The translations under genes were made by a program, and so were the position numbers. 64,000 nucleotides of DNA from contig NZ_CP168151.1 in the NCBI RefSeq assembly GCF_026913205.2, positions 124,001-188,000 on the forward strand. Direction: 5' to 3'. The notes under the pieces are model-generated. The model was not told the origin of the DNA. It saw only the letters and a list, made by a program, of their open reading frames with translations, and did no database searches. The stretch's first letter is position 1. Every line of letters begins with the position of its first letter. The stretch is from Lentilactobacillus sp. SPB1-3 (GTDB taxonomy: Bacteria; Bacillota; Bacilli; Lactobacillales; Lactobacillaceae). Shown here one piece after another: positions 15,803 through 23,245 of the stretch.

Positions 15803-17644
15803 TTATTTTTGTTTGAGCGCAGAATCTTTAAATGTCGTTAAATTAACTTTGGCAGTTGACAATTCATTGCTACCACTGATTGAAGTGGCCTTGAAAGTAA
15901 CTTTGTCGCCGGTTGAAATAAATGAGAATAATGGGTTAAAGTCACTATCTTTTGGATCAATTTTATAGACTTGTGGGTCGCCCTTTAGGATAAATAAGGT
16001 TTGGTTATCATTAGTTCTGATAATGCGATAAATATTTCCTGTGACTGTCTTTGCTGAAGACTTACCTTGCGTTGCAGGGCTAACTTTAGCACCCACTCGT
16101 TGGTTAAATAAATCAAGAGTACTTTGAGCGTCATCACCAACTGCGTAAGTTCCAGACTGGTTATTGCCGTCAGCCAGTAGGTAGACGAATTTCATAAATG
16201 AATTATTTTCGCGGTCTAACATGGAAACAACCCAAGTTGGTTTGCCACCGATTTTGTATAGCAGTGGTAAAGTACCCTTGTAATTTTGTGGATTGATATC
16301 TTGTTCAGCGTATGAAATGGCCCGTTCAGGAGTCATGACGTTACCATGTTCCTTGTAGTAATGCAGGGTATTGGTTCGCGCATCAACGAAAGTATATCCA
16401 AGGATAGAACTTTGATGAGAGTTGATACTAGTCATTCCTGTGAAGTAGTATACGCGTCCTTTATATGCATAAGGGGTAAGTGTCTTACCGCCTTCAGTAC
16501 CAGCTTTAGTTGGTTTCATAACATCACTGTGGCCACCAAAACTAGTTGCGTTCCAGAAACCTTTACGATACTTACCAAACATTGAAACTTCTTTGGCGAC
16601 CCAATCAGGAGAGACAGAGATGTCGATGAACTTTGGCACCTTGTTTGGTGAGTAAACGTCCACTTTACCAGTAATTGTGTTTAAAACAGCAACTTTAAAG
16701 TGTTTGTAATCATAATTGCGGTTAATGTATGAGATTGGTTTTGCTAATGTTCGCACGTAATATGGTGTTCCCTTATCATCAACCTCTAATTGAGAAGTGC
16801 TACCAACCATTGAGTATCCTAATGAATGGGCGCTGATTCTGCGATCTGCGTCACTATTGAAGTAGGCACTAGGAGTATACTTCATTGGCTTTTTGACGAA
16901 CTTTGGATCAGCGTTTTTATCAGTAGCGTTGGTCATGAAATAACCAGGAACTTGTTGGTAGTGGATATAACGCCAGAAACCACCAGAGAATTCAACAGGT
17001 GCAACATATACCATCTTGTTGCGATACATTTGTACTCGCATGTGATTTAAATCATATACGTTTGAGTTCTTAAAACTATTTAGTGAGTTATTCATGTCGG
17101 TAGAAATGGTTTGCGGTGCGTTAACGACTGGTGTGTCATCACCACCCTTAATTACTGGCATGGGTGCGTTACTGGCATCGTTGTTTAAATCTGTTTTGAT
17201 GGAGCTTACAGATGGTGAAGGGTTCATTTGAGTGACTAAGCTAGAGATTCCTGTTAGAACAATAAAAATCAGAATGGCACTAGCGATTGCAAGGACGATT
17301 CGACCGGCCCATCCAAATGATTCGGTTGTTCGATTAACGATTTGAGCAAAGAATCCGTCACCGTTGCTTTCTCTGCTTGGCTTATCGGAGTAAAACATCC
17401 TTTTAAGAACCATTACTAGAATAAGTCCACCAATTAACCAGCTTAACCAACCATCTATTAAGGAAGGATAGGCGAGGTCCGGTAAATTGAAGTAGGTATT
17501 AATGAAACTAACGATAAATAGAAGAATCACTAACGTTAAACTAATTGTCCGACCACGACGATCGGCAATAATTAAAAACCAGATTAATGGAATTAATAAA
17601 CCTGATAATTTAACCAGTGTAATCATTGCAAAGTAACTAAGCAT
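15803..17644 (-). CDS. Large membrane-anchored extracytoplasmic protein of unknown function
   Basis: A 613-residue protein I do not recognise. Residues 1-85 hold three hydrophobic helices, a cytosolic charged loop follows, and a fourth helix lies at about 115-140 (GRIVLAIASAILIFIVLTGI). The remaining 470 residues are probably outside the cell: Tyr-, Asn- and Lys-rich, with HSLGYSMVGSTSQLEVDDKG, a segment with GYTFVDARTNTLHYY near residue 410, and a small beta-rich C-terminal part (residues 520-610) that may bind nucleic acid or sugar. Start ATG has GGGAGAT upstream. The gene is single. A surface or transport-associated function is only a guess. Confidence 0.6.
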   Translation of the reverse strand: MLSYFAMITLVKLSGLLIPLIWFLIIADRRGRTISLTLVILLFIVSFINTYFNLPDLAYPSLIDGWLSWLIGGLILVMVLKRMFYSDKPSRESNGDGFFAQIVNRTTESFGWAGRIVLAIASAILIFIVLTGISSLVTQMNPSPSVSSIKTDLNNDASNAPMPVIKGGDDTPVVNAPQTISTDMNNSLNSFKNSNVYDLNHMRVQMYRNKMVYVAPVEFSGGFWRYIHYQQVPGYFMTNATDKNADPKFVKKPMKYTPSAYFNSDADRRISAHSLGYSMVGSTSQLEVDDKGTPYYVRTLAKPISYINRNYDYKHFKVAVLNTITGKVDVYSPNKVPKFIDISVSPDWVAKEVSMFGKYRKGFWNATSFGGHSDVMKPTKAGTEGGKTLTPYAYKGRVYYFTGMTSINSHQSSILGYTFVDARTNTLHYYKEHGNVMTPERAISYAEQDINPQNYKGTLPLLYKIGGKPTWVVSMLDRENNSFMKFVYLLADGNNQSGTYAVGDDAQSTLDLFNQRVGAKVSPATQGKSSAKTVTGNIYRIIRTNDNQTLFILKGDPQVYKIDPKDSDFNPLFSFISTGDKVTFKATSISGSNELSTAKVNLTTFKDSALKQK

Positions 17645-17756
17645 TTATATCTCCCTCATGTAGAAAATAATTAGATTCATGTATGATTATACCTTAATAA
17701 AGAAGTGACAAGGGTTAAAGAGAACTTTCGTGTATCCATAATATTCATATCCAACA

Positions 17757-17806
17757 AAAAAGAACCAATGATTTTACAAAATATCTGTAAACTCATTGGT
17801 TCTCGC
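17757..17806 (-). terminator. Terminator of degV
   Basis: On the minus strand AGAACCAATGA...TCATTGGTTCT with TTTTTT; lies 36 bases after the DegV stop. Confidence 0.85.
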
Positions 17807-17840
17807 TATATATAAATCATTAAAAAAACGGAAACTTAAT

Positions 17841-18701
17841 TTAAAATTGCTTTAACCATAGAATAACGAAAGCATCAGAACCAATATGGGTTCCAACTAC
17901 TGGGCCGATTTGTCCACTTTCAAATGTCGCATTTGGATATTTTGATACCATTTCATCTTTCCATTCATCAATTGCTTCTTGGTTATTGGTACCTGTGAGC
18001 AGAACATGTAGCGGAAATTTTGATTGTTCGTAAGCGGTTCTGAACTTATCTTCGATATACGAACGAGCCTTTTTCAACGTCCTGATCTTGTCGATGGCTT
18101 CGATACTATACTTGTCATTAAGTGTCAGGACTGGTTTGATTTTTAATAGACTACCAGCGAACGCAGCGGCATTAGTTAACCTACCACCGACTACCAAGTT
18201 TTTAAGATCGTTCACGACAAAATATTCATCAAGTGAGTCCCGCATCTTGTTCAAATTATCTAGAATTTCAGACCCAGAAAGACCGTCATTAGCCATTTTT
18301 GACGCATATTTAACCATGTATCCTAATGCCTGAACAGTTACGTGGGAGTCGTAGACGTGGATGGTAGCTTTCTGATAATCCTTGGTGATTATTTTTAAGT
18401 TGTTAACAAAACCGGTGATACCACTGGTTAGATGAATGCTAAAAATCTCATCATAGCCATCAGCCCCTAATTTGTCATACTGATCGATCATTTCTTGTGG
18501 AGTTGGTGGAGCGGTTGTTGGTAGCTTTTTTAAGGTCGCAAGAGTGGAGTAGAATTCGTCGTTAGTAATATCAATACCTTCGCGATAGCTTTGGCCATTA
18601 ATATTAACGGTAATAGGAACAACAAAAACATTGCCTAAATTTGCAGCTTCTGTTTGGCTAATAGCTGATGTACTATCAGTCACGATTGCAATTTTTCCCA
18701 T
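17841..18701 (-). CDS. DegV family fatty-acid-binding protein
   Basis: A 286-residue cytosolic protein of the DegV/FakB family. FakB proteins hold fatty acids for phosphorylation by FakA so that host or medium fatty acids enter phospholipid. Signature parts: IAIVTDSTSAIS at the N-terminus, FYSTLATLKKLPTTAPPTPQEM near 50-70 with the TTSQPS-like loop, and SIHLTSGITGF near 90. The C-terminal GPVVGTHIGSDAF is also typical. The FakA partner is not nearby. Single gene with its own terminator. Confidence 0.9.
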   Translation of the reverse strand: MGKIAIVTDSTSAISQTEAANLGNVFVVPITVNINGQSYREGIDITNDEFYSTLATLKKLPTTAPPTPQEMIDQYDKLGADGYDEIFSIHLTSGITGFVNNLKIITKDYQKATIHVYDSHVTVQALGYMVKYASKMANDGLSGSEILDNLNKMRDSLDEYFVVNDLKNLVVGGRLTNAAAFAGSLLKIKPVLTLNDKYSIEAIDKIRTLKKARSYIEDKFRTAYEQSKFPLHVLLTGTNNQEAIDEWKDEMVSKYPNATFESGQIGPVVGTHIGSDAFVILWLKQF

Positions 18702-19037
18702 AGGATGATTCCTCTTTATATTAAGTTTATAAGTAGATATGATTATATCATAATACTTAAAAAGTCATTAACAAATGTGAGTTGTTTAGTGATAATGAAA
18801 ACAAATGAAAGAAAAATGTAAATAGTCATGAAAACGTGTATTAGAAATTTTGAAAGCTTGCTGTTACAAATAGTATCTGTGAAATGTTTTTCATTTCTCA
18901 CTAAGGTGAAGTTGATTTTGTGAAGACAAGTGTGCCAACAATTACTAATAAGAGTCTGTATGTTAATAATATTTATGATATGATAATAAATTATATACGC
19001 ATAACAAATTAAGTATATTACATTTGGGGGATTCGTT

Positions 19038-19223
19038 TTGATTTTAATTTTTTTACTCGCAGCAATAGTTAGTGCACTGGTAGGCAATCTAGTTGCAGTA
19101 GGTTATAACTGGAAGGCGCTGAGCTGGAGAAGTTTTTTTAAACGTTTTGTTTTTTCAGGAATTATCTGTGCGATTTTATATATCATATTTCTCTACGAAT
19201 TATACAATTCATTAAACTACTAA
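19038..19223 (+). CDS. Small two-helix membrane protein, hypothetical
   Basis: 61 residues with two hydrophobic helices (residues 1-24 and 38-55) joined by a positively charged loop WKALSWRSFFKRF. The TTG start lies seven bases after TTGGGGGA, a good ribosome site, and a strong two-way terminator follows, which supports a real transcript. AT-rich promoter-like DNA with TATGATA lies upstream (18960-19010). No family recognised. Confidence 0.5.
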   Translation: MILIFLLAAIVSALVGNLVAVGYNWKALSWRSFFKRFVFSGIICAILYIIFLYELYNSLNY

Positions 19224-19251
19224 AATATTCATTGTCATTTGCAGAATTAAA

Positions 19252-19301
19252 TAAAAAATAAGCATGGCAGGTATCTATCCTGCCATGCTTATTTTTTATG
19301 A
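19252..19301 (+). terminator. Bidirectional terminator
   Basis: AAAAATAAGCATGGCAGG / CCTGCCATGCTTATTTTT with 7-base loop, between the small membrane protein gene and the convergent SufD-like gene. Confidence 0.9.
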
Positions 19302-19319
19302 AAAGCGTGTGACATATTA

Positions 19320-20429
19320 CTATTCAAAATAGTGATGAACGATGCCAACTGCTTCAATTGGAAGTTGGTGAACCACTGGTGAAATAAAGCCATTTATCAA
19401 AGTTTGCTTTGCTTTGTCCCGCGAAACTCCACTGGCAAGTAAGTCAGCAATCTGATCATCATCAAGAGATGACACAGAAGCCGTTTGAGTGGTCGTAGCG
19501 TTAGTTTTGTCATTTTTTAATAGTGGGTTAACTGATCCGACCGCATCTTCTCCTACGGTTAATAAACGTCCATCTAACTTGGAGTCTGAGTTGGTGCCAA
19601 CAGCATCGATTTGACTCACACCTGTGAAGTTAAACTTAGCTTGGTTAAGAAGGACACCGCGCATTGAGATGCTGGAGTTAGTATTGGGAGCGTGGTGATT
19701 ACCACTGACTTGTAGATTGATTTCGTCGCTTGCATGTGCGATTTGAAGGCCATAAAATTTTGAGATGGCCCTTGGTTCAACTAAGTGGGTGATTAAATCA
19801 CCTGATACATTGCCTCTGGAAGAAGAGAAGTATGTCCATGTAAGTTTGGCATCCTGACGGACAGTCTGGTCACTGAAAACATTAAGTTTAGTTTCTGATA
19901 GTGACGTAAGGATCGTGGATAGGTTAACCGTACTGTTGCGTAAAATTGAACCAGTCAAATCAATGCTAGCTTGCTGAATGTTTCCGGAAATATTGATGCG
20001 CTCATTGATCGATACCTGGCTATTATTACCCACATTTAAAATCAATGTTAAGGCTACTGAATCATTAGCGGCGGCATCAATCGTTAAATTTAAAGGTTCA
20101 TCAATAACCGTATCGTCAGGAACGAATATCATAATTCCGTCGATATTATGCTTAAAATGATTTAATAATATCTGGTTATTATTATTTGTCTCCATTTGAG
20201 TGGTCAGTGATTTTAATTCATCAGGGGTGAGAGATTTACTTGAAAATGATTGAATGTTGCCGCCCTTTGAAGTTAATTCAGCAAGTGCATCCTGACTAGC
20301 ATTCCATTGCCATTCAGAATTATTAACGGCTTGCCAATCAAATAGAGAAGTCGAGTAATCAATTTCCATATTCTTATGCGATTTGTCATTATTCCAAGCG
20401 TTATTTGCTTGAGATGAAAGTTCTTGCAT
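19320..20429 (-). CDS. Orphan SufD/SufB-like protein, degenerate at the conserved Cys/His site
   Basis: About 369 residues of the SufBD beta-helix family, scaffold parts of the SUF Fe-S cluster system. The C-terminal end matches best: SLDDDQIADLLASGVSRDKAKQTLINGF corresponds to the 'DDEQIFYLRSRGI..A...AF' end of SufD. Just before it, where SufD carries a C-S-H-G stretch with the functionally important Cys and His, this protein has T-T-Q-T, so neither residue remains. There is no sufC, sufB, sufS or sufU in the window and terminators flank it on both sides. ATG at 20429 is preferred (GGGTGA upstream) over TTG at 20435. Function may have drifted. Confidence 0.75.
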   Translation of the reverse strand: MQELSSQANNAWNNDKSHKNMEIDYSTSLFDWQAVNNSEWQWNASQDALAELTSKGGNIQSFSSKSLTPDELKSLTTQMETNNNNQILLNHFKHNIDGIMIFVPDDTVIDEPLNLTIDAAANDSVALTLILNVGNNSQVSINERINISGNIQQASIDLTGSILRNSTVNLSTILTSLSETKLNVFSDQTVRQDAKLTWTYFSSSRGNVSGDLITHLVEPRAISKFYGLQIAHASDEINLQVSGNHHAPNTNSSISMRGVLLNQAKFNFTGVSQIDAVGTNSDSKLDGRLLTVGEDAVGSVNPLLKNDKTNATTTQTASVSSLDDDQIADLLASGVSRDKAKQTLINGFISPVVHQLPIEAVGIVHHYFE

Positions 20430-20550
20430 TATCAATCACCCGTGTCCTTCCTGTCTGATATTATTATTCGTTTCGTTAATTGTTATAAATTATTCTAGCG
20501 GTTTATTTCAAAAAATTCAACAATATCTTGTAGCCAAAAATGGATAATAT

Positions 20551-20562
20551 ACAATATATTGT
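20551..20562. promoter_or_regulatory. Short perfect palindrome in the sufD-serA intergenic region
   Basis: ACAATATATTGT is a perfect 12-base dyad lying upstream of the SufD-like gene. It may be an operator; AT-rich context means chance is possible. Confidence 0.25.
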
Positions 20563-20609
20563 GGCAAAAACGCAGAAGGCAACGGATAGTTATGTTTCAA
20601 TTTGACCAC

Positions 20610-20646
20610 GAAAAAAGAAGTCATGTGAATCATGACTTCTTTTTAA
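20610..20646 (-). terminator. Terminator of serC-serA
   Basis: AAAAGAAGTCATG / CATGACTTCTTTT hairpin with T-run on the minus strand, immediately after the serA stop. Confidence 0.9.
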
Positions 20647-20648
20647 AA

Positions 20649-21815
20649 TTATTTTTCAATTACTCTGGTTCGATAAACCGAACCAATGTTATTTAATTCA
20701 TTGACTACTTCATCGACTTGTTTAGCCTGTAAATGATCAGTATCAATAATCGTGTACGCAACTTGATCTCTGGCTGCATTCGACATACTTTCGATATTGA
20801 TATTTTCATTTGCTAATGCAGTAGTGATTTGGCCAACCATGTTAGGAATGTTTTCATGAATAACTGTGATTCTGTAGGCTGTGTTAAATGGAACCGAGAG
20901 GCTTGGTAAGTTCACAGAATTATGAACATTTCCAGTTTCTAAATAATCCATAATTGTCGTGGCACCCTTGGTTGCACCATTCACCTCAGCTTCAGCTGTT
21001 GAGCCACCAATGTGGGGAGTGATCACGACATCATCGCGATTTAAAAGGATATCGTCTCCAAAGTCAGTCATATATGAAGTCAATTGACCAGTGTTTAATG
21101 CATCAATGGCTGCTTCGTTATCGACGATTCCACCTCGGGCAAAGTTTAGTAGTGTGGCACCGGGCTTCATAGCTGCGATAGCCTGAGTGTTGATCATACC
21201 AGTGGTTTCTGAATTCTTTGGCACGTGTATCGAAACGAAATCTGCGTTTTTGATGGCATCATTGAAGGTATCGGCACGATTGATTGCAGTAGATATCTGC
21301 CACGCAGCGTCAGCAGATAGATATGGATCATATCCAATGACATTCATACCAAGTGCGTTAGCTGCATTAGCCACCATTGAACCGACGTGACCAACTCCAA
21401 TCACAACAAGTGTTTTGCCGGTTAATTCTTCACCGTTGAATTTAGTTTTATCTTTTTCGGCTCGCAGTGAAATATCGGCACCACTGTTTTTAGCTGAGTA
21501 TGCGGCGGCTGCAAATAAATTACGGGAAGCTGCAATTAGCATCGCAATGACCACTTCTTTGACTGCGTTGGCATTGCTTCCGGGAGTGGTGAAGACAGCG
21601 ATACCGTCTTTGGTAGCTGTTTCAATGGGGATGTTATTAAAACCAGCTCCGGCACGAGCGATTACTTTTAGATTCTTAGGGAACTCATGCTCGTGTAAAT
21701 CAACAGACCTAATTAAGTAAGCATCGGCATTATCAGTTTTGTTGATTTCATATTGGTTGTTAAATAAGGCTAGTCCTTCTGGTGCAATGGCGTTAAAAGT
21801 TTTAATTTGATACAT
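20649..21815 (-). CDS. serA: D-3-phosphoglycerate dehydrogenase
   Basis: 388 residues; first step of serine synthesis, 3-phosphoglycerate to 3-phosphohydroxypyruvate with NAD. The nucleotide loop VVIGVGHVGSMVANAANALG is near residue 135, catalytic Arg in NFARGGIVD (about 225), and His in VITPHIGGST (about 265). Residues 315-388 form a short ACT-like domain (ITVIHENIPNMVGQITTALA), so this is the short form without the intervening domain. ATG at 21815 lies one base after the serC stop, and its SD AAGGGGG is inside the last serC codons, so the two genes are coupled; a TTG at 21845 would precede that site. Confidence 0.92.
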   Translation of the reverse strand: MYQIKTFNAIAPEGLALFNNQYEINKTDNADAYLIRSVDLHEHEFPKNLKVIARAGAGFNNIPIETATKDGIAVFTTPGSNANAVKEVVIAMLIAASRNLFAAAAYSAKNSGADISLRAEKDKTKFNGEELTGKTLVVIGVGHVGSMVANAANALGMNVIGYDPYLSADAAWQISTAINRADTFNDAIKNADFVSIHVPKNSETTGMINTQAIAAMKPGATLLNFARGGIVDNEAAIDALNTGQLTSYMTDFGDDILLNRDDVVITPHIGGSTAEAEVNGATKGATTIMDYLETGNVHNSVNLPSLSVPFNTAYRITVIHENIPNMVGQITTALANENINIESMSNAARDQVAYTIIDTDHLQAKQVDEVVNELNNIGSVYRTRVIEK

Positions 21816-21816
21816 A

Positions 21817-22905
21817 TTAATGTCCCCCTTGATAGTGTTTTTCAAAGTCTTCTAGAAAATCAACCAGAACTTGGGCTCCTTCAATTGGCATAGCGTTGTA
21901 TAAACTTGCTCTAAGTCCACCAACACTTCGATGTCCTTTTAAGCTCATCAAACCATGTTCTGTTGCGGCATTGATGACCTGATTGTCCAATTGTTCATCA
22001 CCGGTTGTGAAAGGAATATTAGTTAGTGAGCGGTCACTAGGAGTAATATGGTTAGTGAACAGTTTTGATTGGTCAAGGAAATCATAAAGCATCTGCGATT
22101 TTTGCTCGTTAATTTTTTGCATTTCATCAATTCCGCCGATTTCCTTAAGCCATTTAAGCACTAGCCCAGCAGTGTAGATTGGAAATACGGGCGGAGTATT
22201 GTAGAGCGAATTTTTCTTAACAAACAGATCGTAATCTAAGATACTAGGAACATTCTCAACCTTATGAACCAAGTCATCACGAACGATGACAACGGTCACT
22301 CCGGCTGGCCCGAGGTTTTTTTGAGCGCCTGCAAAAATTAAGCCAAAGTCCGTTACATTGTAAGTTTCTGCGAGAAAATTTGATGACATGTCAGCGACTA
22401 ACTCTGTGTTGATTGGTCGCACAGGTTGATGGTACGCTGTGCCCTCTATTGTGTTGTTCATAGTGAGGTGCAGGTAGTCATATTGATCAAGATTTTGATT
22501 TTCTGGTAAGTGAGGTAGAGATTGATACTGAATATTCTTAGTTGAAGCGAGGGTGTCCATATCAAATCCGAGTCTGGTTGCCTCATCACCGGCACGGACT
22601 GCCCAGTGACCACTGTCTAATAAGGCGATCTTTCTGTGATTCGTTGCCAAATTTAGTGGAGCGGCTGCAAACTGGCCAGTTCCACCACCTTGGAAGAAAA
22701 GAATATGATAATTGTCTGGTATCTTCATCAAATCTCTAAGGTCTTGTTGAGCATCGGCTAAGATATTTTCAAAAAGGGCGGAACGATGAGAGATTTCTAG
22801 GATACTCATTCCGGATCCTTGTACAGAAGGGAGTTCCTCCTGGATTTGGCTAATAACTTGGTCAGGTAATTTTGCTGGTCCTGCAGCATAATTGTAAATC
22901 TTCAT
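21817..22905 (-). CDS. serC: Phosphoserine aminotransferase
   Basis: About 362 residues, PLP enzyme of serine synthesis: 3-phosphohydroxypyruvate plus glutamate to phosphoserine. NYAAGPAKLPDQV is the canonical N-terminus, and GAQKNLGPAGVTVVIV (about 190-205) holds the PLP lysine. Starts at ATG 22905 (or 22908), 5-8 bases after AAGGAG. It heads a serC-serA operon controlled by a leader with a Ser-rich peptide and an attenuator. serB is not in the window, so phosphoserine phosphatase must be elsewhere. Confidence 0.93.
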   Translation of the reverse strand: MKIYNYAAGPAKLPDQVISQIQEELPSVQGSGMSILEISHRSALFENILADAQQDLRDLMKIPDNYHILFFQGGGTGQFAAAPLNLATNHRKIALLDSGHWAVRAGDEATRLGFDMDTLASTKNIQYQSLPHLPENQNLDQYDYLHLTMNNTIEGTAYHQPVRPINTELVADMSSNFLAETYNVTDFGLIFAGAQKNLGPAGVTVVIVRDDLVHKVENVPSILDYDLFVKKNSLYNTPPVFPIYTAGLVLKWLKEIGGIDEMQKINEQKSQMLYDFLDQSKLFTNHITPSDRSLTNIPFTTGDEQLDNQVINAATEHGLMSLKGHRSVGGLRASLYNAMPIEGAQVLVDFLEDFEKHYQGGH

Positions 22906-22928
22906 CATTTCCACTCCTTAAGTAAAAT

Positions 22929-23012
22929 AAAAAGGCCTCACAGATTTTCTGTGAGACCCCACTTGTCATATTAGTGGCCTCACAAAAGTTAATTGATAAC
23001 CTATGCGAGACC
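22929..23012 (-). promoter_or_regulatory. Transcription attenuator of serC-serA (alternative helices and terminator)
   Basis: On the minus strand four segments can pair in turn. P1 GGTCTCGC (23012-23005) pairs with P2 GTGAGGCC; P2 GTGAGGCCAC (22983-22974) pairs with P3 GTGGGGTCTCAC (22962-22951), the antiterminator; and GGTCTCACAG (22958-22949) pairs with CTGTGAGGCC (22943-22934) followed by TTTTT, the terminator. P2:P3 and the terminator exclude each other. No T-box motif is present. Confidence 0.75.
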
Positions 23013-23053
23013 GTTAGTTTTGTGTTTTGCAACCAAAATTAAGCCCACAAAGG

Positions 23054-23107
23054 TTATTGAGTGGACCAGGAGGATGAGATTAAGTTTTGTAATGGATTGA
23101 TTAGCAT
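23054..23107 (-). CDS. Candidate serine leader peptide, MLINPLQNLISSSWSTQ
   Basis: A 17-codon ORF with an excellent SD, GAGGAGGAC, seven bases before ATG. Codons 11-15 are TCA TCC TCC TGG TCC, so four of five read as serine just before the stop. It lies about 200 bases upstream of serC in the same direction and is followed by the alternative helices. A TATACT -10 box at 23126-23131 puts the transcript start a few bases before the SD; the -35 region is poor. It should sense charged tRNA-Ser through ribosome stalling; this is inference from design. Confidence 0.7.
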   Translation of the reverse strand: MLINPLQNLISSSWSTQ

Positions 23108-23185
23108 GTGACGTCCTCCTCATTTAGTATACGTAAAACTTACCAAATTTTAATTTAAAAAGCAACTGTTTTAATATTTCTATTT

Positions 23186-23214
23186 TTGTTAATTGGATAA
23201 AAATTAGATAAAAT
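23186..23214 (+). promoter_or_regulatory. Promoter of the MFS gene at 23246
   Basis: TTGTTA, 17 bases, TAAAAT, 32 bases before the start codon and divergent from the serC leader promoter. Confidence 0.6.
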
Positions 23215-23245
23215 GAATAGACATCAGGTTTTGGAGGAATATTAA

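Noticed and set aside
18743-19087. A 114-residue minus-strand frame in the AT-rich region before the small membrane protein.
   Set aside because: No SD, odd composition rich in Ile/Tyr/Asn from AT-rich DNA, and it overlaps the better supported plus-strand small gene and its promoter.
23000-23123. A 40-residue frame in the serC leader (ATG at 23123, minus strand) with a hydrophobic LNLILLVHSITFVGLILVA segment, which could be a small membrane protein.
   Set aside because: Its ATG lies at or before the expected transcript start given the TATACT box at 23126-23131 and has no SD; the SD GAGGAGGA lies inside it and fits the 17-residue frame instead.
22915-23131. T-box riboswitch before serC, which would be the usual Firmicutes solution.
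   Set aside because: No GGGTGG-ACCGCG-like core and no stem I motif on either strand; the leader has a peptide ORF and classical attenuator helices instead.
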